From: Bacillota bacterium
Lineage (GTDB): Bacteria; Bacillota; Clostridia; Peptostreptococcales; Natronincolaceae
NCBI GenBank assembly: GCA_023387935.1
Contig: JAEWHG010000139.1
Coordinates: forward strand, 1 to 6,883
Length of the DNA: 6,883 nt
Reading direction: 5' to 3'
The notes beneath the pieces were generated by a model. The model searched no databases and was not told the origin of the DNA. It worked only from the letters and a program-made list of their open reading frames with translations. The stretch's first letter is position 1. Every line of letters begins with the position of its first letter. Shown here piece by piece: positions 1-5,998 of the stretch. The translations under genes and the position numbers were made by a program.

Positions 1-15
1 CTGGGGTTTAACTTC

Positions 16-174
16 TTATTTCATTTCGAAACTTCCACAGTCTGTTGCTTCTTGATTCGTTGCTTTGTTTGAATGTTTTACTACATTGATTTGATCTAAA
101 CTACAGTAAGATTCTTTTTGTGCATGGTATTTACATTCATTTACTGTACATCCTATACTTTTATTCAATTTCAT
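16..174 (-). CDS. DUF1540 domain small Cys-rich protein (52 aa)
   Basis: A complete 52-residue ORF runs from ATG (172-174) to TAA (16-18). AAAGGAGG sits 8 nt before the ATG, which makes this start convincing. The protein opens MKLNKSIGCTVNECKYHA and ends with TDCGSFEMK. The four cysteines (C9, C14, C24, C46) lie in the arrangement IGCxVxxCxYH / YCSL / TDCxSF that I recognise as the DUF1540 family of small Firmicute proteins. Four conserved Cys suggest a small metal-binding fold, but the molecular role is unknown and I assign none. It is likely cytoplasmic, since there is no signal peptide or membrane segment. It lies 188 bp downstream of the coiled-coil surface protein on the same strand and has its own ribosome binding site, so it may be transcribed alone. 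The gene is short enough for automatic callers to miss. Family assignment is good; function is open. Confidence 0.85.
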   Translation of the reverse strand: MKLNKSIGCTVNECKYHAQKESYCSLDQINVVKHSNKATNQEATDCGSFEMK

Positions 175-362
175 TATGGTAGCCTCCTTTTAAATTTAAA
201 AAAGTTTTATATCAAACTTCTTAATTAGTATTTGAAGGCCACAATTTTTTATACTTAATAAATAATAAAATAAGGGGCGTCTCTAAATTATTTATAGTTT
301 ATCCCAAATTATTACATAAGAGATATAACTCTATATGGTGTTTTTTTGAAAAATACTTATTA
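175..362. other. Intergenic region, no gene seen
   Basis: This AT-rich spacer lies between the coiled-coil protein gene (upstream on minus) and the DUF1540 gene. I see no ORF with a ribosome binding site and no convincing sigma-A promoter. A small inverted repeat (AAGTTT at 202-207, AAACTT at 214-219, 6-nt loop) is followed on the minus strand by a T-run just before the DUF1540 ribosome binding site. At 6 bp of A/T-rich stem it is too weak to call a terminator. No clear terminator for the coiled-coil gene is visible, so some read-through into the DUF1540 gene is possible. Confidence 0.5.
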
Positions 363-1658
363 TTATTTATCCATGTCCTCATCTTCATCTTCATCGTCTT
401 CATCATCATTATCATCATTATCATCATTATCATCATTATTATCATCATCATTGTCATCGTCATCGTCGTTATCTTTATCTTCTTCTAATTCTCTTAATTC
501 TTCATTATATTCTTTTTTTAGTTCTTTTAAGTCTTCTTTATATTCACTATTTAATTCTTCCAAGTCTTCTTTTAAATCTTCTAAATCCTCTTTTAAATCT
601 TCCCAGTCTTCACGCGATTCTTTTTCCATTTCAGCTTCAATTTTTTTAATTTTTTCTTCTAACTCCTTTTTTTCTTCGAAATATTCTTTATCTAGCTCAT
701 CTTGTTTTTCTTTGTACTTATCATTCAAGCTTTCTAAATCTTCTTTTAACTCAGACTCAATCTCTTCCATTTCTTCTTGCAATTCTTCTATTTCCTCTTC
801 ATACTCTTCCTTTAATTCTTTTAATTCCTTTTTATAGTCATCATTTAACTCTTCTAACTCTTCTTGTAATTCTTCCAATTTTTCTTGCAATTCTTCTAAA
901 TCTTCACCTGATTCTTTTTCCATTTCAGATTCAATTTTTTTAATTTTTTCTTCCAATTCTTCTTTTTCTTCAGCATATTCTTCCTTTAATTCTTTTAGTT
1001 CTTCTTCATACTCATTTTTTAAAGTCTCCAGCTCTTCATTCAGTTCTATTGTTTGGGTTTCTTCATCCCATTTTACCTTTATTCCTAATGTCTCAGCAAT
1101 AAATCTTAATGGCACATAGGTTCTTCCAGACATTACTTCAGCTTTTGAATCTATTTTTATTTCTTCTCCATTCACAAAAATAATATTGCTATCAATTTTT
1201 ATTACGATCTTTGTATCATTTTTGGTAATCGTAACTTCACGAGTTTCTTCATTCCACTGTACATCTGCTTTAAATCCTTCTGATATAGCTCTTAAAGGAA
1301 CTAAAGTTCTATTTCCTTTTATTACAGGTGGTGTATCAAACTTTAAGTTTTTTCTATTAGAAACAATACTATCAAACGGCAACATTTTGCTGTCTTTTAT
1401 GTTGTTTTTCATATTTGCTATATTCTTATTTAACGATTCTAATTCTTTATCTGTATAACGATCAACTATTTCTGCTTTTTTTCTTAATAATCGTTCTCTT
1501 TTTTCTTCTAGTATTTTTATCTTTTTTTCTATTCCACGATTTAATTTTATTTCATTAGAATATTCTTTACTCATTGCAAGTGCAGGAATTGATGATGACA
1601 TTACTAAGGTGGAAATTAAAATACCTGAAAAAGCTTGTTTAACTATTTTACTCTTCAT
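363..1658 (-). CDS. Secreted CuAO-N-domain protein with coiled coil and acidic tail
   Basis: A 431-residue exported protein. ATG is at 1656-1658, with AAAGGAG 8 nt upstream. Residues 1-29 form a signal peptide: Lys-rich start, hydrophobic core, and AxA-type cleavage at ALA28-M. A charged helical stretch (about 35-90) leads into a copper-amine-oxidase N-terminal-like domain (PF07833 type) at about 104-206. This is built from two related halves, RTLVPLR...VQWNEET (117-138) and RTYVPLR...VKWDEET (179-200). Residues 207-393 are a Glu/Lys/Leu coiled coil with a 98-residue internal repeat. Residues 396-431 are almost only Asp, Asn and Glu (27 of 36 acidic). In Firmicutes the CuAO-N domain is common in secreted and cell-wall proteins and does not mean amine-oxidase activity; no catalytic domain is present. 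I infer an extracellular structural or ion-binding role. There is no LPxTG sorting motif, SLH domain or other recognisable anchor. Confidence 0.85.
   Translation of the reverse strand: MKSKIVKQAFSGILISTLVMSSSIPALAMSKEYSNEIKLNRGIEKKIKILEEKRERLLRKKAEIVDRYTDKELESLNKNIANMKNNIKDSKMLPFDSIVSNRKNLKFDTPPVIKGNRTLVPLRAISEGFKADVQWNEETREVTITKNDTKIVIKIDSNIIFVNGEEIKIDSKAEVMSGRTYVPLRFIAETLGIKVKWDEETQTIELNEELETLKNEYEEELKELKEEYAEEKEELEEKIKKIESEMEKESGEDLEELQEKLEELQEELEELNDDYKKELKELKEEYEEEIEELQEEMEEIESELKEDLESLNDKYKEKQDELDKEYFEEKKELEEKIKKIEAEMEKESREDWEDLKEDLEDLKEDLEELNSEYKEDLKELKKEYNEELRELEEDKDNDDDDDNDDDNNDDNDDNDDNDDEDDEDEDEDMDK
402..437. repeat. 9-bp tandem repeat encoding NDD triplets
   Basis: Four perfect head-to-tail copies of ATCATCATT occupy 402-437. 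Related ATC/GTC/TTC triplets flank them from about 375 to 475. On the coding (minus) strand each copy reads Asn-Asp-Asp (residues 408-419 of the coiled-coil protein). This is a coding microsatellite: gain or loss of a unit by slippage stays in frame and only changes the length of the acidic tail. Confidence 0.8.
498..980 (-). repeat. Internal duplication in the coiled-coil gene (two copies, 294-bp offset)
   Basis: Copy A is at 792-980 (residues 227-289) and copy B at 498-686 (residues 325-387). Both contain LEEKIKKIE(S/A)EMEKES and LKEL(K)xEYxEE. The offset is 98 residues, or 294 bp. DNA identity is still high in places: a stretch of more than 40 bp starting at 616 and at 910 differs by only about one base internally. 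The retained DNA identity suggests a duplication inside the gene rather than chance convergence of low-complexity coiled coil. Confidence 0.75.
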
Positions 1659-1810
1659 ATGTATATCTCCTTTTTCACTGTTTTATATTTGGTTAAAAAC
1701 CTTATTCATAAATAATACGTAAAAATAATATTTATTGGTACCTATTGCTAAATTATATAATAAAAATGTTATTTAATAAATAAGACGAAAGCATTAGATA
1801 TTAATATATC

Positions 1811-1860
1811 GCGAAATTATCTAGTATTATAAGATTAATTTTGTATGAGAGTAATTTCGC
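1811..1860. repeat. 9-bp perfect inverted repeat, 32-nt spacer
   Basis: GCGAAATTA (1811-1819) and TAATTTCGC (1852-1860) are perfect inverted copies around a 32-nt AT-rich spacer. There is no following T-run, so it is not an intrinsic terminator. It contains the only GC-containing arms in a very AT-rich spacer and lies between the two divergent promoter candidates. This would suit a pair of operator half-sites or an RNA stem, but no regulator is indicated. Confidence 0.45.
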
Positions 1861-1900
1861 CATATAAAGAAAAAGTGCATATTTTAAAGTAATAAATCTA

Positions 1901-1923
1901 AAAATATAATGTCGTTATATTTT
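1901..1923 (+). promoter_or_regulatory. Candidate -10 box inside a 23-bp palindrome
   Basis: AAAATATAA (1901-1909) and TTATATTTT (1915-1923) are perfect inverted arms around a 5-nt loop (TGTCG). The left arm overlaps TATAAT (1905-1910), the best -10 hexamer upstream of the VanW-family gene. A start near 1917 would give a 5' leader of about 35 nt. The -35 region is poor (TTTTAA or TTTAAA). A repressor bound here would block the promoter, but the arms are all A/T and could be chance. Confidence 0.3.
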
Positions 1924-1951
1924 ATTACACAATAAAAACTGAGGTGATATA

Positions 1952-2902
1952 TTGAAACCAAAGAATCTTATACTATTATCAATAACATTAGCCCTATTAA
2001 TTTATTCAACATCACTTATGCTTAAAAATACAAAAAATGAAACAGAACAAAATGCGGAGAAACTCGGAGCACAAATTAGTATATCTCAGCCAAATAAATT
2101 TATCTCTAATTCTCCATTCGATATCCCCCAAAAATCTAGTTCCATATCCAAAGTTCCTTGGGAAAATGATGCTGATTTTAAAGCAGCACAAAATAAGCAT
2201 GATACAAAAGTATTAATATCTGCATTTTGCGTAGTTATAAACTTCACATCTGAAGGAGAACAGCATAATGTCCATTTAGCTACAAAGTCTGTAAGTGGTA
2301 CAGCTATACAGCCAGGGGAAGTGTTTTCACAAAATAGTGCGATTGGACCCTATACAGAAGATAAAGGATATAAAGAAGGTTCTGCTTATATAGGTGGCGT
2401 AGTAACACCGTCCATAGGCGGAGGAGCATGTAAAGTGGCCTCTACTTTATATAATTTGGCAGTCCTTAGTAATTTAGAAATTGTAGAAAGATATAATCAT
2501 AGTATGCCAGTTCACTATTTGCCCTATGGACAGGATTCAACTGTAGCCTATGGATTTAAAGACCTTAAATTTAAAAACACCACAGATGCTCCAGTTCTTA
2601 TCTGGGCAATGCCTATAGAAAATAGAGTCTATATAGGTTTTTATGGCAAAAAAGAAGCACCGAAAGTAAAATGGCGTCACAGTATTTTAGAGAAACGAGT
2701 AGCGCCTATAAAATACCAAATAAATCCTGCTCTTAAAGAAGATGAAAAAAGAATTATCATGGAGGGAATGGACGGAGCAAAAGTAGAATCATATGTAATT
2801 GTTGAATATGAAGATGGCACAACAGAGAAAAAACAGCTCAAATCTAGTAATTATTGGCCTATGCCACATATAATCGAAGTAAAAAAGATTCCTTTAGAAT
2901 AA
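1952..2902 (+). CDS. VanW-family membrane-anchored protein
   Basis: A 316-residue protein. The start is TTG at 1952, set by GAGGTGAT 5 nt upstream; no ATG competes nearby. Residues 5-24 are a single hydrophobic segment after a Lys-rich start. I see no clear signal-peptidase site, so it is probably a membrane anchor with the rest outside. The VanW domain (PF04294 type) spans about 106-232: N106-x-HLA, IQPGEVFSQN (119-128), IGP, KGY, SIGGGACKVASTLYNLA (154-170), LEIVERYNHS (175-184), LPYGQDSTVAYG (190-201), and DLKFKNTTDAPV. The usual GGGICQ-x-SSTLY block reads GGGACKVASTLY here. The C-terminus (about 265-311: G-M-DGAKVESYVIVEYEDG...SSNYWPMPHII) resembles a G5-type domain without being a clean match. 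VanW is named for vancomycin-resistance clusters, but its biochemistry is unknown; no other van gene is present, so I infer no resistance role. It probably acts at the cell envelope. Confidence 0.88.
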   Translation: MKPKNLILLSITLALLIYSTSLMLKNTKNETEQNAEKLGAQISISQPNKFISNSPFDIPQKSSSISKVPWENDADFKAAQNKHDTKVLISAFCVVINFTSEGEQHNVHLATKSVSGTAIQPGEVFSQNSAIGPYTEDKGYKEGSAYIGGVVTPSIGGGACKVASTLYNLAVLSNLEIVERYNHSMPVHYLPYGQDSTVAYGFKDLKFKNTTDAPVLIWAMPIENRVYIGFYGKKEAPKVKWRHSILEKRVAPIKYQINPALKEDEKRIIMEGMDGAKVESYVIVEYEDGTTEKKQLKSSNYWPMPHIIEVKKIPLE

Positions 2903-2917
2903 AGACTTTATCTTTTA

Positions 2918-2946
2918 TTGACAATAGTTGGTAGTAAAAGTATACT
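2918..2946 (+). promoter_or_regulatory. Sigma-A promoter for the tupA leader
   Basis: TTGACA (2918-2923) is a perfect -35 hexamer. A 17-bp spacer follows, then TATACT (2941-2946), a -10 hexamer with one mismatch. Transcription should start near 2953, only 16-50 bp after the VanW stop codon. It therefore opens a separate transcription unit with a leader of roughly 290 nt before tupA. This is the best sigma-A promoter in the window. Confidence 0.75.
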
Positions 2947-3004
2947 GATTATAGGAACTATTCTATATAATCAAATATCTCCGAGTCAATATAACCTAAA
3001 ACAT

Positions 3005-3100
3005 GCTAGCTTATTAATGTAATGGTATATTAACCTTTAGGGTATTGTAGGAAACTTCAATGCCTCCCAGAGCGGAAAGGAGTATATGCAGCGAGTTAGC
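3005..3100 (+). promoter_or_regulatory. MOCO-family (Mo/W cofactor) riboswitch aptamer
   Basis: The leader of tupA has a structured segment. P1 is GCTAGCT (3005-3011) pairing with AGTTAGC (3094-3100). A short hairpin lies at 3020-3026/3033-3039 with one mismatch. A second hairpin is GGTATTG (3041-3047) with CAATGCC (3058-3064), capped by a GAAA tetraloop (3051-3054). A conserved-looking core follows: CCTCCCAGAGCGGAAAGG and AGTATATGC (3063-3089). This core closely resembles my memory of the E. coli moaA leader (CCUCCC...GGAAAGG-GUA-AUG). The MOCO family is known upstream of molybdenum/tungsten cofactor and molybdate/tungstate transport genes, which fits tupA. I expect the ligand to be Moco or its tungsten analogue; the sequence alone does not tell which. 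A covariance-model search has not been run. Confidence 0.72.
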
Positions 3101-3122
3101 TACTCATAGTCTTGCTATATCT

Positions 3123-3147
3123 ACGCCTTTTTTAAAGGCGTTTTTTT
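3123..3147 (+). terminator. Intrinsic terminator in the tupA leader (attenuator)
   Basis: ACGCCTTT (3123-3130) pairs with AAAGGCGT (3134-3141) around a TTT loop, followed by a run of T (3141-3147). It lies after the promoter and aptamer and about 95 nt before the tupA start, so it is probably the riboswitch expression platform. AAAGG-GTA-AT (3076-3087) in the aptamer core can pair with AT-TAC-CCTTT (3119-3130) as a competing antiterminator with two internal mismatches. On this reading, ligand binding would release the terminator and switch tupA off. It could also catch read-through from the VanW gene. Confidence 0.8.
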
Positions 3148-3240
3148 ATTTTTCAACTATAACTCCTTCACAATGAAACTTCAAGATAACAAATGGCATA
3201 TCGCCGTAGTTATAAAAACATACTTAAGGAGATGGGATGT

Positions 3241-4143
3241 ATGAGAAAAAACTTTAGAAAATTACTAGTAATCGCTTTTCTATTATTATCTATTTTCATG
3301 GTAGCTTGTTCGAGTCCAAGCACAACAAACGCACCAAACCCAGATGATAATAACAAACAAACGGTAGAAGAAAACATTGCTCCAGTAATAGAAAATAGTG
3401 AGTTAATTCTTTCTACTACAACTAGTACAGAAAACAGTGGCCTTTTAGACTATATATTACCAGAATTCACAAAAGATACTGGATATGATGTAAAAGTTGT
3501 TGCCGTAGGAACTGGTCAAGCTCTTAAAATGGGTGAAGATGGAGATGCAGATGTATTATTAGTCCATGCTAAAGCTTCAGAAGAAGCATTTATTGCTGGC
3601 GGACACGGTGTTGAGAGATTTGATGTAATGTATAACGATTTTATTGTATTAGGACCTAAAGAAGATACTTTAAACTTAACAGAAGAAGCTGGCAGTGATA
3701 TAGTTAAATCCTTCTCTATACTTAATGAATCTGGAAAAAGCTTTATATCTAGAGGAGATGACTCCGGTACTCATAAGAAGGAATTAGACCTTTGGAAAGC
3801 TGCTAATATTGAGCCTTCTGGAGATTGGTACGTAGAAGCAGGTCAAGGCATGGGCGCTGTTATTCAAATGGCTAATGAACTCCAAGGATATACTTTAACT
3901 GATAGAGCTACTTATTTGTCTATGATGAATGATCTTGATCTTAAAGTAGTTGTAGAAGGTGACACTCAATTATTTAACCAATACGGTGTAATTGCTGTTA
4001 ACCCGGAAAAAAATGATCAAATTAATGGTGATGGTGCACAGGCTTTCGTAGATTGGATGCTATCAGATAAAGGACAAAATCTAATTGCAGAATTTGGCAA
4101 AGCTGAATTCGGTCAATCTTTATTCATTCCTAATGCAAAATAA
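3241..4143 (+). CDS. tupA: Tungstate ABC transporter substrate-binding lipoprotein
   Basis: A 300-residue lipoprotein that captures tungstate outside the membrane for a TupBC-type ABC importer. I start it at ATG 3241 because AAGGAG (3226-3231) lies 9 nt upstream. The in-frame ATG at 3193 has no ribosome binding site and would place 16 charged residues before the signal peptide. Residues 1-22 are a lipoprotein signal with lipobox MVAC (Cys23), then a Thr/Asn/Pro linker. The binding domain runs from about 53 to 298 and carries TupA hallmarks: LSTTTSTENSGLLDYILP (57-74, the TTTS oxyanion loop), DADVLLVHA (102-110), RGDDSGTHKKE (171-181) and YTLTDRATYL (217-226). These separate it from ModA and WtpA. 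The gene stands alone: after two terminator-like hairpins comes a convergent gene, so the permease and ATPase must be encoded elsewhere or not here. Regulation is probably by the upstream riboswitch and terminator. Confidence 0.92.
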   Translation: MRKNFRKLLVIAFLLLSIFMVACSSPSTTNAPNPDDNNKQTVEENIAPVIENSELILSTTTSTENSGLLDYILPEFTKDTGYDVKVVAVGTGQALKMGEDGDADVLLVHAKASEEAFIAGGHGVERFDVMYNDFIVLGPKEDTLNLTEEAGSDIVKSFSILNESGKSFISRGDDSGTHKKELDLWKAANIEPSGDWYVEAGQGMGAVIQMANELQGYTLTDRATYLSMMNDLDLKVVVEGDTQLFNQYGVIAVNPEKNDQINGDGAQAFVDWMLSDKGQNLIAEFGKAEFGQSLFIPNAK

Positions 4144-4150
4144 AGTAAGA

Positions 4151-4171
4151 GTTCTAAGTTTTGCTTAGAAT
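4151..4171 (+). terminator. Weak hairpin after tupA
   Basis: TTCTAAG (4152-4158) pairs with CTTAGAA (4164-4170) around a 5-nt TTTTG loop, and a G-T pair can extend it. Only a short TTTC follows, so this is at best a weak first terminator of tupA. It could instead be a 3'-end stability hairpin; the stronger one lies 14 nt further on. Confidence 0.4.
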
Positions 4172-4183
4172 TTCAAGTGCTTA

Positions 4184-4227
4184 AAATAAAAATGATGCTG
4201 CCTTTAATGGTAGCATCATTTTTATTT
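4184..4227. terminator. Bidirectional terminator between tupA and hcp
   Basis: A long inverted repeat of 19 bp with one G-T pair: the core arms ATGATGCTGCC and GGTAGCATCAT are flanked by A-runs on the left and T-runs on the right, with a TTTAAT loop (4203-4208). Because each arm is flanked by A's on one side and T's on the other, it presents a U-tract in both directions. It lies between the convergent ends of tupA (4143) and hcp (4243) and should end both transcripts. Confidence 0.85.
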
Positions 4228-4242
4228 AATACATTTTATATC

Positions 4243-5907
4243 TTAAGCTTCTGCTGTAGCGCCCATAAACATTGCTATATCATCTTCTACATTTGTAATA
4301 CCACCTATGCCAAAGTTTTCTACTAATACATTAACAACATTCGGTGATAGGAATGCAGGAAGTGTTGGTCCTAAGTGGATGTTTTTAACACCTAGGTGTA
4401 ATAGCGCAAGTAAAACGATTACAGCTTTTTGCTCATACCATGCAATATTATAGGAAATTGGTAATTCATTAATATCATTTAGTTCAAATACTTCTTTTAA
4501 TTTTAATGCAATTAATGCTAATGAATAAGAGTCATTACATTGTCCTGCATCTAAAACTCTTGGAATACCGCCAATATCGCCTAAATCAAGCTTGTTGTAT
4601 TTATATTTTGCACAACCTGCTGTTAGGATTACTGTATCCTTAGGTAGTTTATCAGCAAATTCTGTGTAATAATCTCTGCTCTTCATTCTACCGTCACAAC
4701 CAGCCATAACAAAGAATCTTTTAATGGCACCAGATTTAACTGCATCTACAACTTTATCTGCAAGGGCAAATACTTGCTCGTGAGCAAATCCACCTACGAT
4801 TGACCCTGATTCAATTTGTATTGGAGCAGCACATTGTTTCGCATGCTCAATTACTTCGCTAAAGTCTTTTGTTCCATCTGCATTTTCTTTAACTCTTTTT
4901 AGTCCTTCAAATCCAACTGCACCAGTTGTATAAACTCTGTCTTTATAAACGTCTTTTGGAGGAACTAAACAGTTTGTTGTCATTACAACTGGTCCGTTGA
5001 ATGATTCAAATTCTTTATCTTGTTTCCACCATGCATTTCCGTAGTTACCTACAAAGTGTGTGTATTTTTTGAATGCTGGGTAGTAGTTTGCAGGAAGCAT
5101 TTCTGAATGCGTATATACATCTACTCCAGTTCCTTCTGTTTGCTCTAATAATTGCTCCATATCTCTTAAGTCATGTCCACTGATTAAGATAGATGGGTTA
5201 TTTCTTGTACCGATATTTACTTCTGTAATTTCTGGGTTACCGTAAGATGAAGTATTCGCTGTGTCTAGTAATGCCATAGCTTTAACACCAATTTCTCCAG
5301 TTTTAAGTGTAAGTGCAACTAGATCGTCTGCTGTTAATCCATCGTTTAATGTTGCTACAAGAGCCTCTTGCATAAATGTATATATTTCATCGTCTTCATA
5401 TTTTAAGTTGTATGCATGCTCAACATAAGCTGCTAACCCTTTAACACCAAATACAATTAAACTTCTTAAAGATCTAACATCTTCATTTTCAATTGCTAAG
5501 TATCCTGTTTCTGGAGCTTTAGCTTCAAACTCTTCTACAGTATCTGCGCTCCAGTGCGCTGCATCATGTGTAATATGGTCTACATTGACACCAGCTTCAA
5601 TTACAGATTTTTTTGTTTCTTCTCTAAATGCAATAGCCTTTTTAATTCTTTCTACAAATACAGCTTTATCAAAGTTTGCATTTGTAATTGTAGCAAATAA
5701 ACCATCAACGATAAATTTATCTACTTTATTTGTGTTAAGTCCTGCTTTTTTAGCTTCTAAATTGTAGAATGAAATTCCTTTTAATACATAAATTAATACG
5801 TCTTGTAAGTTGGCCACGTCACTTGTCTTTCCACAAACACCTCTTACAGTACACCCTGTTCCCTTTGCCGCCTCTTGACATTGATGACAAAACATTGAAA
5901 CTGACAT
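4243..5907 (-). CDS. hcp: Hybrid-cluster protein (Hcp, hydroxylamine reductase)
   Basis: A 554-residue, full-length cytoplasmic Fe-S enzyme. ATG is at 5905-5907, with AAAGGAG 9 nt upstream. The N-terminus has C7-x2-C10-x8-C19-x5-C25, which binds the cubane cluster and marks class I Hcp, typical of strict anaerobes. Expected ligands of the hybrid Fe-S-O cluster are all in place by comparison with the Desulfovibrio enzyme: H245 (SGHD), E269 (HSEM), C313 (TTNC), C404 (MAGC, the persulfide cysteine), C432 (TAGC), C457 (GQC), and E492/K494 (WYEQKA). The family was first described as reducing hydroxylamine to ammonia; later work points to nitric oxide reduction and nitrosative-stress defence, with S-nitrosylation in E. 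coli. No hcr-type reductase gene lies next to it here. It is transcribed alone, with its own promoter region and a shared terminator. Two CRP/FNR-type palindromes upstream suggest control by a redox or NO-sensing regulator. Confidence 0.97.
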   Translation of the reverse strand: MSVSMFCHQCQEAAKGTGCTVRGVCGKTSDVANLQDVLIYVLKGISFYNLEAKKAGLNTNKVDKFIVDGLFATITNANFDKAVFVERIKKAIAFREETKKSVIEAGVNVDHITHDAAHWSADTVEEFEAKAPETGYLAIENEDVRSLRSLIVFGVKGLAAYVEHAYNLKYEDDEIYTFMQEALVATLNDGLTADDLVALTLKTGEIGVKAMALLDTANTSSYGNPEITEVNIGTRNNPSILISGHDLRDMEQLLEQTEGTGVDVYTHSEMLPANYYPAFKKYTHFVGNYGNAWWKQDKEFESFNGPVVMTTNCLVPPKDVYKDRVYTTGAVGFEGLKRVKENADGTKDFSEVIEHAKQCAAPIQIESGSIVGGFAHEQVFALADKVVDAVKSGAIKRFFVMAGCDGRMKSRDYYTEFADKLPKDTVILTAGCAKYKYNKLDLGDIGGIPRVLDAGQCNDSYSLALIALKLKEVFELNDINELPISYNIAWYEQKAVIVLLALLHLGVKNIHLGPTLPAFLSPNVVNVLVENFGIGGITNVEDDIAMFMGATAEA

Positions 5908-5968
5908 AATTCACATCTCCTTTTCAGTTCTGATTTATTTAAAATTCATTTATTTGCGTTTCTATACG

Positions 5969-5998
5969 TATATACTACCATCATCCTTATAGGTTCAC
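5969..5998 (-). promoter_or_regulatory. Candidate hcp promoter
   Basis: On the minus strand, GTGAAC (5993-5998) with an 18-bp spacer precedes TATATA (5969-5974), giving a start near 5962 and a leader of about 55 nt. The -35 match is poor (3 of 6), as is usual for activator-dependent promoters. An alternative -10, TATAGA (5961-5966), lies just downstream. No better promoter is visible between the palindromes and the gene. Confidence 0.4.

Larger units (their letters stand above)
1659..1951. other. Divergent intergenic region between the two surface-protein genes
   Basis: This 293-bp AT-rich region separates the start codons of the coiled-coil protein (minus) and the VanW-family protein (plus), so it should hold both promoters. 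On the minus strand, TATAAT (plus coordinates 1752-1757) is a perfect -10 hexamer, but the hexamer 17 bp upstream (TTTATT) is a poor -35. On plus, TATAAT at 1905-1910 is perfect, again without a good -35. Weak -35 boxes may mean activator dependence or simply AT-rich chance matches. No ORF with a ribosome binding site is visible here. The two inverted repeats are listed separately. Confidence 0.5.

Noticed and set aside
202..219. AAGTTT/AAACTT hairpin with T-run as a terminator or attenuator before the DUF1540 gene
   Set aside because: Only six A/T-rich base pairs; such repeats are expected by chance in this composition.
346..837. Plus-strand ORF of 163 residues rich in serine
   Set aside because: It is the antisense image of GAA/GAT codons in the coiled-coil protein, has no ribosome binding site, and its Ser/Phe composition follows from the low-complexity opposite strand.
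1186..1458. Plus-strand ORF of 90 residues with hydrophobic stretches
   Set aside because: It lies antisense to the well-supported CuAO-N domain and has no family resemblance; the hydrophobic look comes from complementary AT-rich codons.
3193..3240. Upstream in-frame ATG of tupA as the real start
   Set aside because: It has no ribosome binding site and would put 16 residues before a normal lipoprotein signal; ATG 3241 has AAGGAG at good spacing. ATG 3232 is too close to the same site.
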